A stretch of DNA of 64,000 nt from positions 62,001-126,000 of the forward strand of contig JAURHD010000005.1 of NCBI GenBank assembly GCA_030833445.1, written 5' to 3'. This document shows, piece after piece, positions 17,217 through 25,246 of this stretch; position 1 is the stretch's first letter, and each line of letters opens with the position of its first letter. Position numbers and translations under genes: made by a program. The notes beneath the pieces are model-generated. The model had not been told where the DNA came from and did no database searches. It was given only the letters and a program-made list of their open reading frames with translations. The DNA is from Cephaloticoccus sp. Its GTDB lineage: Bacteria; Verrucomicrobiota; Verrucomicrobiia; Opitutales; Opitutaceae.

Positions 17217-17743
17217 CTGCCAAGATTGGAGTAATCAATGTATCCGACCGCGCCAGTGCCGGAGTTTACGAAGACACCCCTGGACAGGCCTGTGTCAGCC
17301 TATTGAAAGAATGGCTCAGCACCCCATTCGAGGTGGATTACAAGGTGGTGCCGGACGATCAGACTCAAATCGAAGCCGAACTACGCCGCATGGCAGATGA
17401 CTCAGGGTGCTGCCTGATCGTTACCACGGGTGGAACCGGACCGGCCGCCCGCGACGTGACTCCTGAAGCCACGGTAGCAGTGTGTGAAAAAATTCTCCCC
17501 GGGTTCGGCGAATTGATGCGGACCACTTCGCTGCAATATGTGCCGACCGCCATCTTGTCCCGACAGACAGCCGGCGTGCGCGGCCGTTGTGTGATCATAA
17601 ATTTGCCGGGACGTCCCAAGGCCATCCGTGAGAACCTCGAAGCGGTTTTCCCCGCCATCCCTTACTGCATCGATTTGATCGGCGGCCCGCGGTTGGAATC
17701 ACACGAATCGGCAATCCAAGTGTTTCGACCCAAGGGCGCCTAG
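17213..17743 (+). CDS. Molybdopterin adenylyltransferase-like (MoaB/Mog)
   Basis: 176 residues of the MoaB/Mog family: GVINVSDRASAGVYEDTPG at the N-terminus, TTGGTGPAARDVTPEAT for nucleotide and molybdopterin binding, and LPGRPKAIRENLEAV near the end. The reaction is activation of molybdopterin with ATP to adenylyl-molybdopterin, before metal insertion. The ATGA overlap with gluQ implies co-transcription. Together with the MOSC protein at 6.7 kb it suggests the cell makes molybdenum cofactor, although no other moa or moe genes are in the window. Confidence 0.9.
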   Translation: MTAKIGVINVSDRASAGVYEDTPGQACVSLLKEWLSTPFEVDYKVVPDDQTQIEAELRRMADDSGCCLIVTTGGTGPAARDVTPEATVAVCEKILPGFGELMRTTSLQYVPTAILSRQTAGVRGRCVIINLPGRPKAIRENLEAVFPAIPYCIDLIGGPRLESHESAIQVFRPKGA

Positions 17744-17783
17744 TCCATTGGCCATGTAGGCGGTCTGGGCGAAACCAACCGTA

Positions 17784-18137
17784 TCATCCATGATTGCGCC
17801 ATGCCAACGGCAGGATCGATTGCGGACCGATGATATACACCTGATAATAGAGCCAAAATATCACTACGCCGAGCACGACCAGAAACAAGGCTTCGCCAAT
17901 CTCTCCCGCCGATTGGCGACTGCCACGATGCAGCATTGAAATCATCCAGCTCAAACCTGGAGCCACTACAAATGCCATCAGCGATCCACCAAACAAGACC
18001 ACTCCCATGATCACGGCCGTGGCCACCAAGGGCTCGGCAAAGCCCTTCACTTTGTATTGGGCCACCTCCACGCCCAAATTGAGCACAAGGAGACAGCAGG
18101 GTAAAACGTAGTAGTCGCGAACAACTGCTTTTTTCAT
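17784..18137 (-). CDS. Small membrane protein, unknown
   Basis: 117 residues from the ATG at 18137, preceded by GAGG. Three likely membrane spans (about 9-26, 38-60 and 86-106). I do not recognise a family and see no catalytic motif. Another leftward frame (17740-18222) overlaps it but lacks the membrane pattern and is judged a shadow. It is divergent from the tautomerase gene. Confidence 0.6.
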   Translation of the reverse strand: MKKAVVRDYYVLPCCLLVLNLGVEVAQYKVKGFAEPLVATAVIMGVVLFGGSLMAFVVAPGLSWMISMLHRGSRQSAGEIGEALFLVVLGVVIFWLYYQVYIIGPQSILPLAWRNHG

Positions 18138-18201
18138 GGAAATTTGCCTCACGGGGAAACCAGTAGTTACTTGGTGCTGTCGAACAAATAACCGCAATCC
18201 C

Positions 18202-18546
18202 ATGCCCTAATTCAAAATTCAAACCAACGCGTCACCGACGAAGAAGGTCGGCCGCACTCTGCTCAAGGAGGCCTCTGCACTCGTCGCCCACGAACTGGAA
18301 AAGCCGGAGAATTTCGTGATGGTTGCCCTCCAGCCCAAGACCGAAATGCTCTTTTCCGGCACTGACGCTCCCGTCGCGTTTCTGGAACTCAAAAGCATCG
18401 GGTTGCCGGGTAAAAAGACCAAGGCGCTCAGCCAAGTCCTGTGCACCCTGGTCGAGGAACATCTCAAGATCAGCAAAGAGCGGATCTATGTAAAATTCAT
18501 AGACGTGAACCGCGGGATGTGGGGTTGGAAAGGCGATACTTTTTAA
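18202..18546 (+). pseudogene. MIF-like tautomerase with TAA at codon 3
   Basis: The frame from ATG 18202 reads Met-Pro-stop-Phe-Lys-Ile-Gln-Thr-Asn and then stays open for 111 codons. The protein matches the macrophage migration inhibitory factor family throughout: the N-terminal P-x-x-KIQTN strand, KPENFVMVAL, FLELKSIGLPGKKTKALS and a C-terminal MWGWKGDTF. Normal length is about 115 residues, and so is this frame. The catalytic N-terminal Pro (CCC) is present, but codon 3 (18208-18210), usually Tyr (TAT/TAC), is TAA. One base change explains it. A recent nonsense mutation or a sequencing error is most likely; restart downstream would lose the catalytic Pro. Confidence 0.8.
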
Positions 18547-18610
18547 AGGGAGTCACTCCCTTCACTGGCGAATAGTGAAACCCACTTCTTCATTGCACGG
18601 CCCAGCACCC

Positions 18611-18640
18611 ACGCGGAGACATCAGCCTCCACGTCTTTTT
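18611..18640 (+). terminator. Candidate intrinsic terminator after tautomerase
   Basis: ACGCGGAG pairs with CTCCACGT across an eight-base loop with one C-A mismatch, followed by TCTTTTT. It lies about 65 bases after the tautomerase stop. It also abuts the 3' end of the convergent MazG-like gene. Free energy was not computed. Confidence 0.45.
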
Positions 18641-19016
18641 AAAGCTCGGTATATTTAACCGAACGTCCGCGAGCCTTGGCCACGGGATACTTTTTGGCAT
18701 TGGCCGTCATCTTACGTTCGATAGCCGCAGCCACATCAATCCCGGTCACATTGGCAAACTCCAAGGCATAGATGACTACATCAGCCAATTCGTCGGCAAT
18801 GGCGCCGCGCTTTTTCTTATCCGTCCCTAATTGACGCGATGCCTCCGGCGTAGCCCAGAGGAAATGCTCCATCAATTCACCCGCTTCGGCCGCCAGTGCC
18901 ATGCTGATATTTTTCGGCGCATGGAACTGTTCCCAGTCGCGGGCCCGGGCAAAATCGAGCACCCGGGTTTTCAATTCTGCCAGAGTAGCGGTGGCATCAG
19001 TCAGCTTTCGTTTCAT
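18639..19016 (-). CDS. MazG-like nucleotide pyrophosphohydrolase
   Basis: 125 residues of the all-alpha NTP pyrophosphatase superfamily, nearest to RS21-C6/dCTPase-like proteins. The metal-binding pattern is E-x-x-E (AAEAGELMEHFLW) followed by DELADVVIYALEFA (E-x-x-D). The N-terminus has FARARDWEQFHAPKNISMAL, typical of the group. The likely role is hydrolysis of non-canonical dNTPs to monophosphates. It lies 34 bases downstream of the BASS transporter on the same strand. Confidence 0.88.
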   Translation of the reverse strand: MKRKLTDATATLAELKTRVLDFARARDWEQFHAPKNISMALAAEAGELMEHFLWATPEASRQLGTDKKKRGAIADELADVVIYALEFANVTGIDVAAAIERKMTANAKKYPVAKARGRSVKYTEL

Positions 19017-19050
19017 CGCCTGAGCCTAGGGGCCAATGCTCCGGCGACAA

Positions 19051-19977
19051 TCACTTCCGGTCGCGCAACCGCCACCAGCCGGCCAAAACACTGCCGATCA
19101 CGGAATGGAAGACACTGGAGATGGCACAGGGCACTGCCGTCAACGGATCGGCAAAATGCTTGCGGGCCAAGACTACGCCCAAACCGGAATTCTGCATCCC
19201 CACTTCGATGGAAACCGTTCGGGCGATCAGTTTGTCGTAGCCAAATAGTCGGGCCGAAAGGTAGCCGAGGGCAAAACCGCCCACATGCAACAGACCCACG
19301 GCGAGGAGCAGTGAACCGGCACACGATTTAACTGCCTCAGAACTCTGGCCAATGATACTGGCGCAAATCATTGTAATCGTCACAACCGAAAGCAGCGGGG
19401 CCGCCGGCAAGGTCCACGCCACCACCCGGGGAGCCAATCGGTTAAGTCCCACGCCGATGAGCACCGGGGCCACCACCACCTTGAATGTGCTGAAGAACAA
19501 TCCCCAGGCATCCACTTGCACAATGGCACCGGCATAAAACTGCGTCAGTAACGGGGTCAGAAAAACGGCTCCAAAGGTAGAGCACATGGTCATCACCACC
19601 GAGAGGGCGACATTCGCCCGAGCCAGGTAAGCCACGACATTGGAGGCGGTGCCCCCCGGACAACATGAAACCAAGATTAAACCGACGGCGTAGGGCGTAT
19701 CCAAATTGAGCAGACGCCCAATCGCCCAGCCCAGTAAAGGCATGAACAGGAATTGTGCGCCGAAACCAAGCGCAACCGGCCTGGGCATTACCAGCACCCG
19801 TTTAAAATCATCGATCGTCAGCGTCACCCCCATCCCGAGCATGATCACCGCCAGTCCCCACACGATCCATGGGCCATTGAACCACGTAAATACTTCCGGT
19901 TGAAACAACGCCCAGACGCCACCGATCACAACCCAAACGGGAAATGCATTGGTTAAATAGCCGAGGTAACGAGTCAT
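19051..19977 (-). CDS. Bile acid:sodium symporter family (BASS) transporter
   Basis: 308 residues from the ATG at 19977; the upstream extension is hydrophilic and unlike the family. Nine or ten hydrophobic helices are evident. Family hallmarks include LGMGVTLTIDDFKRV, VGLILVSCCPGGTASNVVAYLA (Na+-binding crossover helix) and SIEVGMQNSGLGVVLA (second crossover). BASS proteins carry organic anions, bile acids or keto acids with Na+; the substrate here is unknown. Confidence 0.92.
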   Translation of the reverse strand: MTRYLGYLTNAFPVWVVIGGVWALFQPEVFTWFNGPWIVWGLAVIMLGMGVTLTIDDFKRVLVMPRPVALGFGAQFLFMPLLGWAIGRLLNLDTPYAVGLILVSCCPGGTASNVVAYLARANVALSVVMTMCSTFGAVFLTPLLTQFYAGAIVQVDAWGLFFSTFKVVVAPVLIGVGLNRLAPRVVAWTLPAAPLLSVVTITMICASIIGQSSEAVKSCAGSLLLAVGLLHVGGFALGYLSARLFGYDKLIARTVSIEVGMQNSGLGVVLARKHFADPLTAVPCAISSVFHSVIGSVLAGWWRLRDRK

Positions 19978-20238
19978 GGGGCAACGGGGCTGAACTGGGA
20001 GTGCATTGGGGAAACTGACCTCTGCACCATGAACCCACGGCTCCAACCCTCCAGAAAAATCGCGACATACGACCGATGAAAACTGCCGGGAATATGATGA
20101 CGTAATAAAAACTTGGCCTTCTAACTGCTTTGTGCGATGGTCTCCACGTTCCAATGACCGACAATTGTCAATCTCACCGCAGCCCGGCCGGCACTTCGAT
20201 TACGAAGGCCGTCGCCATGCTTTGCCGCGGTCAGATGT
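19978..20238. other. Intergenic stretch, no gene seen
   Basis: This is the first part of the 400-base gap between the BASS start and the Hsp20 gene. No coding pattern stands out. The leftward promoter of the BASS/MazG pair should be here, but I see no convincing consensus boxes. The remainder of the gap holds the hairpin and tandem motif listed separately. Confidence 0.5.
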
Positions 20239-20272
20239 GTCTGGTCTCCATTTATTGGAATAAACACCAGAC
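20239..20272. repeat. Nested inverted repeat upstream of Hsp20
   Basis: Outer arms GTCTGGT and ACCAGAC (7 bp) enclose inner arms TTTATT and AATAAA (6 bp) around GG. The DNA or RNA would form a two-part hairpin. No T-tract follows on either strand, so it is not a classic terminator. The 12-base right part AAACACCAGACC recurs at 20867-20878 before a small gene. Confidence 0.55.
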
Positions 20273-20300
20273 CGGCGCGGGCTCTCAGGCCTAAACAACC

Positions 20301-20320
20301 GTATAACGGTATAACGTTTA
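20301..20320 (+). promoter_or_regulatory. GTATAACG tandem motif before Hsp20
   Basis: GTATAACG occurs twice in tandem (20301-20316) and runs into TAACGTTTA (20312-20320), about 60 bases before the Hsp20 start. TAACGTTTA recurs at 20785-20793 just after the gene. An operator or promoter is possible; no regulator can be named. CIRCE is not present. Confidence 0.35.
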
Positions 20321-20379
20321 GAAAATCCTGAAGCCCGGTGCCACAAGCCCCGAGGATCCCATCCTATTTTTCATTTCCC

Positions 20380-20769
20380 ATGCACACCATAATCCATCCC
20401 ACCAGTTCCAGCCGGCCGGTCCAAAATTCCGTTTCCTCGGAATTTTGCCAGCCGAACTATGACTGCCGGGAACGCCCCGATGCCGTGAAACTCACCGTTT
20501 ACACGCCCGGGGTGAATCCCGCCAGCATCGAGATCGAGATCGCCGGACCTGATCTCATTGTCACCGCGCGGAAACCTCATGTCGTGCGGGTAAATTGGCA
20601 GGCCCTGAATCTCGAAGGCGCTCAGCGTGACTACCGTTTGCGCCTGCGGCTGGGTCGCGGACTGGATTACTCTGCCCTGCACGCGGAGTTCCATGCCGGT
20701 GTGCTCAGCCTGACCCTGCCCAAGCGCCTGCCGGCAGCTCCGGCCGCCCATATGCTCAATGTCGCCTAG
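20380..20769 (+). CDS. Hsp20/alpha-crystallin-like small heat shock protein
   Basis: 129 residues from the ATG at 20380 (a GTG at 20338 would add an unlikely leader). The alpha-crystallin beta-sandwich is visible: VKLTVYTPGVNPASIEIEI, DLIVTARK, YRLRLRLGRGLD and the C-terminal FHAGVLSLTLPKRLP matching the A-x-x-x-x-GVL-x-L-x-x-PK signature. The usual I-x-I C-terminal anchor is not obvious (AAPAAHMLNVA), so oligomer assembly may differ. Likely an ATP-independent holdase. Conserved motifs flank the gene on both sides. Confidence 0.8.
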   Translation: MHTIIHPTSSSRPVQNSVSSEFCQPNYDCRERPDAVKLTVYTPGVNPASIEIEIAGPDLIVTARKPHVVRVNWQALNLEGAQRDYRLRLRLGRGLDYSALHAEFHAGVLSLTLPKRLPAAPAAHMLNVA

Positions 20770-20802
20770 GAAATTTGGCCATTGTAACGTTTAAGTGACA
20801 TA

Positions 20803-20824
20803 GCCCGGGAACATTTGCCCGGGC
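20803..20824 (+). other. GC-rich hairpin after Hsp20
   Basis: GCCCGGG and CCCGGGC flank an eight-base A/T-rich loop 33 bases after the Hsp20 stop. No U-tract follows, so it would be at most a weak or factor-dependent terminator or an mRNA-stabilising stem. Confidence 0.4.
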
Positions 20825-20880
20825 CGAAACTCCTACATTCTGTGCTCTGACCAAGCGCAAACCCTAAAACACCAGACCAA

Positions 20881-21084
20881 ATGCCTGCCTACCGTAACTC
20901 CAAACACCCCAAACCCACCTCTCCACCGCTCATTCCCGTCAAACAGGCATGGACGCAGGATATGATCTGGGGCCGTCCCGTTTTCAAGGCACCGAACCTG
21001 CCTAATCCCCGGACGATTTTCGATCCGTTGCCGTTTACAGCCGCTCGCGTGACGCACCGTCAGACCGCATCCGCCGAGGCCTGA
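20881..21084 (+). CDS. Small protein of unknown function
   Basis: 67 residues, Pro-rich and basic (KHPKPTSPPLIPVKQAW, NLPNPRTIFDPLPFTAARV). Third-position base choice resembles neighbouring genes and the frame fills the space between Hsp20 and rlmJ. No Shine-Dalgarno is visible; an AAACACCAGACC motif sits directly before the ATG. A leftward frame over the same bases (20833-21144) looks less protein-like. I do not recognise it. Confidence 0.4.
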   Translation: MPAYRNSKHPKPTSPPLIPVKQAWTQDMIWGRPVFKAPNLPNPRTIFDPLPFTAARVTHRQTASAEA

Positions 21085-21088
21085 AACC

Positions 21089-21958
21089 TTACCGCTCGGG
21101 CACCAGCCACCAATAACGACCGCTGGCGCCGGATTCTTGGGCAAGTAATTGCCCCAGCACTTTCATAGCCGGTTCGGCTTCGGTTTCAAACCGCCACGGC
21201 GGATTGATCAAAACCATGCCACAGCCCTGCATTTTGAGCGTGGATTCCTCCCCAGCTACCATGAGCTCGGCCACGGCCGTTGGGGGTAATTTCAGCCTGC
21301 ATAGTTGATCGGCAAACGCATCAACCCGGGCGCGTTTGGTCATGGGATACCAAATAGCAATGACCGCATCTGGCGACCGCGCCAGTCCCTCCTGCACGGC
21401 GCGGACAATATCAGCAAATTCGTGTTCTGCTTCGAAGGGCGGATCGATCAGCACGAGCGCCCTTCTCTCCAAGGCAGGGAGCATAGCCCGCAAAGCGACA
21501 TAGCCGTCCATGACTTGCACGGAACAACGATCCAAACGACCGACGGCAATTTGGAGGGCAGCCGCTTCGTCGGGGTGTCGCTCACACAAGACCATTCGAT
21601 CCTGAGGACGCATGACCTCACCGGCCAACAAGGGAGAACCCGGATAAAACCGCGGCTCGGTGGTCAGATTACCCTGCCGCTGATCATAAGTCCGGACCGC
21701 CGAGACGTAGTCGGCCAACAATTCCGGCAGATCTGATTCAGACCAAAGTCGGCCAATGCCTTGAGGCCACTCGGGCTTTCGCACCAAGGTATCTCCTTGA
21801 TCAGCCAGAGACAGGTCATAGCTGCCCCGCCCGGCATGGGTATCCAGATAGAGGAAACCCTTGGGTTTGCGCTGCATTGCGGCCACTAAACGCAACAGCA
21901 GGGCATGCTTGATCACATCGGCAAAATTACCCGCGTGAAAATGATGCCGGTAGTTCAT
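21089..21958 (-). CDS. rlmJ: 23S rRNA (adenine(2030)-N6)-methyltransferase
   Basis: 289 residues. The start MNYRHHFHAGNFADVIKHA is the diagnostic RlmJ N-terminus. Further motifs are YLDTHAGRGSYDL for AdoMet binding and LIDPPFE, the DPPY/F catalytic motif of N6-adenine methyltransferases. The enzyme methylates A2030 (E. coli numbering) of 23S rRNA. Length fits the family. The gene is eight bases downstream of the YhcH-type gene on the same strand. Confidence 0.95.
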   Translation of the reverse strand: MNYRHHFHAGNFADVIKHALLLRLVAAMQRKPKGFLYLDTHAGRGSYDLSLADQGDTLVRKPEWPQGIGRLWSESDLPELLADYVSAVRTYDQRQGNLTTEPRFYPGSPLLAGEVMRPQDRMVLCERHPDEAAALQIAVGRLDRCSVQVMDGYVALRAMLPALERRALVLIDPPFEAEHEFADIVRAVQEGLARSPDAVIAIWYPMTKRARVDAFADQLCRLKLPPTAVAELMVAGEESTLKMQGCGMVLINPPWRFETEAEPAMKVLGQLLAQESGASGRYWWLVPER

Positions 21959-21966
21959 TCCCTAAC

Positions 21967-22464
21967 TCAGGACGAAACGGGCACTTTGACGACCACCTTG
22001 CGCACCAGGGTTGGATCCGAGCCTACCCGCAGATTGGGCATATGGCCATCCTCGGGGTGAAATACCGCCGCGTCACCAGCAGTCAGCCGAAGCACACTGG
22101 TCGAAGTATGATTACCATAGATGATCACATCCCGATTTGAGTCGAAAGGTTGGACGACAGGAAGTTGGGCAATATCGGCTACTTCGATCAACTCCTGGCC
22201 AGTTACAATCACCTGGATATCGATATATTTCCGGTGTGATTCAAATGCATCGTAGCGGGCTTTGCTGTCATAGGCCTGCTCCATGGCATACAGCCCTTCG
22301 CTCAATTCCACTCGTTTGACCTCACCGGCTGCCATGTTGCAAATTCGTTTGTTCGCCACGGAGCCCTCACTCAGCACTTCGTCCAAATAGCTGAAAGCCT
22401 GGTCAAATCCCACCCGGCCTTTGGTTTGGTCACGCACTACATTGATTGTTCCGAATATTGCCAT
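21967..22464 (-). CDS. YhcH/YjgK/YiaL family sugar protein
   Basis: 165 residues from MAIFG at 22464; an ATG at 22518 would add 18 residues. Family marks are the central HRKYIDIQVIVTGQE and AVFHPEDGHMPNL with conserved His and Glu of the cupin-like metal site. Members (DUF386) are linked to sialic acid and other sugar use, for example as anomerases. No sugar operon is nearby, so the substrate is open. Confidence 0.88.
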   Translation of the reverse strand: MAIFGTINVVRDQTKGRVGFDQAFSYLDEVLSEGSVANKRICNMAAGEVKRVELSEGLYAMEQAYDSKARYDAFESHRKYIDIQVIVTGQELIEVADIAQLPVVQPFDSNRDVIIYGNHTSTSVLRLTAGDAAVFHPEDGHMPNLRVGSDPTLVRKVVVKVPVSS

Positions 22465-22554
22465 ATTCAGGCCAACACAGTCATTGGGCTGATAGGTGGC
22501 AAGTTCTGAAACCCGCACTTGCTTGCAAAGTCCCTTTCGGTTGGATGCTGAAGC

Positions 22555-23238
22555 ATGAAAACTACTTTCAAATTGGCCCTGTTATCGGCTGCGCTCCTCA
22601 TGCCGGGATGGTTGCAGGCAAAAACATTCGAAGGCACCGTCAAAATGGAGATCAGCAGTGGTCGCAATGAAACCCACGCCCTGACCTACAGCATCAAGGA
22701 GTCCCGCCTGCGCACTGACATCCAAACCGACAATGGCATGTCAGTCTCCGCCATCATGGATCTGAACAAAGATGAAATGATCATGCTCATGCCGGCCCAG
22801 TCCATGTATATGACCATGTCCCTCAAGGCGACCGTGGCGAAGGCCACGGGTCAGAAAGGAGAAAAGACGGAACTGGTGAACACCGGTATTACGGATAAAA
22901 TTCTCGGTTACAGCTGCACCAAATACCTTGCCAAAACCAAGGATGGTGACGTCGAGATCTGGGCCACCAATGAACTCGGGACCTTCATGGGGCTGGGTAA
23001 TTTCATGGGTGGCGGTAAGGCCAAGTCAGGCTGGGAAACCGCCGTGGTCGGCAAGGACTTCTTCCCCCTGCGGGTCCGCAGTGCGGCGGGCAGCCGGAAT
23101 GAATTTGCCCTGGAAGCAAAGTCGGTGGTCCCGAAATCGCTCCCCGATTCCCTCTTCTCTCCGCCAGCTGGTTTCCATAAATTCGACATGGGCGGGATGA
23201 TGCAAGGTATGGGCGGCGCCAATCCGTTCGGCAATTAA
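22555..23238 (+). CDS. DUF4412 exported protein
   Basis: 227 residues. A signal peptide (residues 1-22, cleavage near LQA-K) is followed by a beta-rich domain with a Met-rich stretch (MLMPAQSMYMTMS), ILGYSCTKYLAKTKDG and a C-terminal SLPDSLFSPPAGFHKFDMGGMM. These match DUF4412, periplasmic proteins of unknown function common in Verrucomicrobia and Bacteroidetes. The many Met residues could suggest metal contact, which is only a guess. It is convergent with the next gene. Confidence 0.82.
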   Translation: MKTTFKLALLSAALLMPGWLQAKTFEGTVKMEISSGRNETHALTYSIKESRLRTDIQTDNGMSVSAIMDLNKDEMIMLMPAQSMYMTMSLKATVAKATGQKGEKTELVNTGITDKILGYSCTKYLAKTKDGDVEIWATNELGTFMGLGNFMGGGKAKSGWETAVVGKDFFPLRVRSAAGSRNEFALEAKSVVPKSLPDSLFSPPAGFHKFDMGGMMQGMGGANPFGN

Positions 23239-23271
23239 GCCAACTTCACCACAGATAAATCTGCTCTGAAG

Positions 23272-24009
23272 TCAGGGCTTCAGCGCCACTTCCGGCATGG
23301 TAAAAATACCCGCCGGCACGGGCACATTGGGGTCAACTTTTTGGAGCACGGTTTCGTGCAGCGGTTTTCCATCGGCCAACACCTTGATGCGGTGCGGCAT
23401 GATTATCCCGCCCACGGGACGGAAATCCTCATACCACGTTTCAATCTTCACCTCGCGACCATAACCCATGTCCCGCACCGCCTCCTTGCCGGCAATGAAG
23501 TAAGTCTCCGCATCGAGTAACAAATGATAGGCGACGGTATTCCGTCGTGTGATCAGCAACCGAAACAGGCGACGGCCTCCCGATGTGACCGTGCCGGCAT
23601 AATCCACCGTGTAGCCTTTGGATGCGTAATCCACCAAAGGATCATCGAATTCGGCGTCGGCAGAAAATTCCAGCGCTTCCTTCCCTGCAATGATCCGGGG
23701 GGCCAGGGGCTCGGCATTTGGATCCATTTGCCAAGGAGGATTCACCCCGTCGGTCGCCTGCACGATAGTATGCTCGCTGGTGCGTGTTTCCATTCGGATA
23801 CGGTTCGGACGCTGAGCCAAGAGCGTGAATTCCAGATAACGCCCGTCGATCATCACATTCCCATTCACCCGCAGAGAGCGGAGCAGATTAAGCCGCATCT
23901 TACCGCCGATAGCCTCCACATGGATGCGGGCCAGGTTATCCGCATCTTCCGCATGAAGCAGACCGGAACCCATCAGGCATAGGAGTAATATCAACCCACG
24001 AAACCGCAT
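23272..24009 (-). CDS. Exported LolA-like protein
   Basis: 245 residues. A signal peptide (LILLLCLMGSGLLHA, cleavage before EDAD) leads to a domain starting with ARIHVEAIGGKMRLNLLRSLRVNG, then alternating beta strands and WYEDFRPVGGIIMPHRI near the C-terminus. This is the pattern of outer-membrane lipoprotein-sorting (LolA/LolB-like) domains often annotated in Verrucomicrobia. No Lol partners are adjacent, so it is probably a relative rather than LolA itself. Confidence 0.65.
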   Translation of the reverse strand: MRFRGLILLLCLMGSGLLHAEDADNLARIHVEAIGGKMRLNLLRSLRVNGNVMIDGRYLEFTLLAQRPNRIRMETRTSEHTIVQATDGVNPPWQMDPNAEPLAPRIIAGKEALEFSADAEFDDPLVDYASKGYTVDYAGTVTSGGRRLFRLLITRRNTVAYHLLLDAETYFIAGKEAVRDMGYGREVKIETWYEDFRPVGGIIMPHRIKVLADGKPLHETVLQKVDPNVPVPAGIFTMPEVALKP

Positions 24010-24095
24010 GACGTCAGTTTCTCATCCCCAAGCCGACCCGCAAGCTTTGAGCTAATGCTTGCGCTGTATTTGCCACCTGTTCTCGTCCAATCGTC

Positions 24096-24944
24096 GTGTC
24101 TACCGCCCAAGTCCGCATCATCTCCGACCTGCACTACGGTGACCGGGTCAGCGCCGTTACGGAATTCGGACAATTGGCCCCCCTGTTGGCAGATACCCAA
24201 ACTCTGATCTTAAACGGCGACACCACGGATACCCGCCCCGGTCCGGATCCGGATTTTAAAACCCGGGTCCTGTCAGAATTGGCTGCGTTTATTCGGCAAA
24301 CACCAACCGAGATTACTTTGCTCACCGGCAACCACGACCCAGATATCTCATCAAATCATCTGCAAGAATTGGCCGATGGTCAGGTGCTGGTGACACACGG
24401 CGATGTTCTATTCGATAATATCGTCCCATGGGGCCGCGACGCAGTATTGGCCTCGGAATTGGTCAACCAAGCCAGGCATGAAACTGAAATTGACTCCGAC
24501 CCACTCGAGCGTCTCATGCAGGCCCATCGTCTCGCGGCGGCCGCAATTCCCCAACGCCATCAATCCGAGCGAAATGGACTGCGTTACTTTACGAGTTTTC
24601 TGACCGATACCATCTGGCCGCCAACGCGGGTGTTTCATATTCTCAACTCATGGCGCACGTTTCCAGCCCGGGCGGAAGCACTGGTATCCACTCATCGGGC
24701 CAGCGCACGTTTCCTGATCTGCGGCCATACTCACTGGCCGGGCATCTGGCGGCGGCGCGATGGATTAATCGTGATCAATACGGGCTCCTACTGTCCGCCC
24801 TGCGGTCGTTTGGTGGTCGACCTCGATGAGGACCAATTGAAGGTCCGACGCATTGCCAAACGCAGGGGTGATTTCATGCCTGGAGCGATAGTCGCACAAT
24901 TTGCACTGACTCGGAGTAACTCACCCCCCATTCAAGTGCCATGA
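24096..24944 (+). CDS. Calcineurin-like metallophosphoesterase
   Basis: 282 residues starting at GTG. All five metallophosphoesterase blocks are present: ISDLHYGD, LNGDTTD, TGNHDPD, VTHGD and CGHTHWPG. The order and size resemble UDP-2,3-diacylglucosamine hydrolase (LpxH/LpxI-like) and related phosphatases, but the C-terminal region is not close enough to name it. The stop overlaps the following small gene by four bases. It lies divergent from the exported LolA-like gene across an 86-base gap. Confidence 0.85.
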   Translation: MSTAQVRIISDLHYGDRVSAVTEFGQLAPLLADTQTLILNGDTTDTRPGPDPDFKTRVLSELAAFIRQTPTEITLLTGNHDPDISSNHLQELADGQVLVTHGDVLFDNIVPWGRDAVLASELVNQARHETEIDSDPLERLMQAHRLAAAAIPQRHQSERNGLRYFTSFLTDTIWPPTRVFHILNSWRTFPARAEALVSTHRASARFLICGHTHWPGIWRRRDGLIVINTGSYCPPCGRLVVDLDEDQLKVRRIAKRRGDFMPGAIVAQFALTRSNSPPIQVP

Positions 24945-25246
24945 GTATCATGTTTGGTTGGTGGAACAAGGATCCCGAACAAGGGAAATATGAAGTCCAT
25001 GCCGTCGTGCACGGTGGCAATATCGAGTGGACGCGCCACCAGGGTCACCACACTTCTTGGGAACCCCACATTCCCGATGATGATGACCGAGCCCGCCTGA
25101 TATATGAGGCAGAAAAACGCGTTCCACGTCGATTGATCACCAAAAAGCAATTCGACGAGATCAAACGGCTGAGTGCCAATGACGGCGCGGGAGGCTTATC
25201 CGGCGGGCGTTCCAGCCGTCCCGGGCCTCACCGCGAGGGACGGTGA
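24941..25246 (+). CDS. Hypothetical protein, acidic/aromatic
   Basis: 101 residues. The N-terminal half is rich in aromatic and His residues (MFGWWNKDPEQGKYEVHAVVHGG, continuing to a second Trp/His cluster); the C-terminal half is helical, then Gly/Ser/Arg-rich. I recognise no family. It is co-translated with the phosphoesterase (ATGA). Its last 51 bases overlap the 3' end of the convergent NUDIX gene. Confidence 0.6.
   Translation: MSIMFGWWNKDPEQGKYEVHAVVHGGNIEWTRHQGHHTSWEPHIPDDDDRARLIYEAEKRVPRRLITKKQFDEIKRLSANDGAGGLSGGRSSRPGPHREGR

Noticed and set aside
17740-18222. Leftward 160-codon frame
   Set aside because: It overlaps the small membrane protein in another frame; only the latter shows membrane helices and a plausible Shine-Dalgarno.
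18546-18562. AAGGGAG-TCA-CTCCCTT hairpin at the tautomerase stop as terminator
   Set aside because: The loop is short and no U-tract follows; the T-run precedes the stem. A better candidate lies at 18611-18640.
20803-20824. CCCGGG hairpin as an intrinsic terminator
   Set aside because: No T-tract follows on either strand; listed only as a hairpin.
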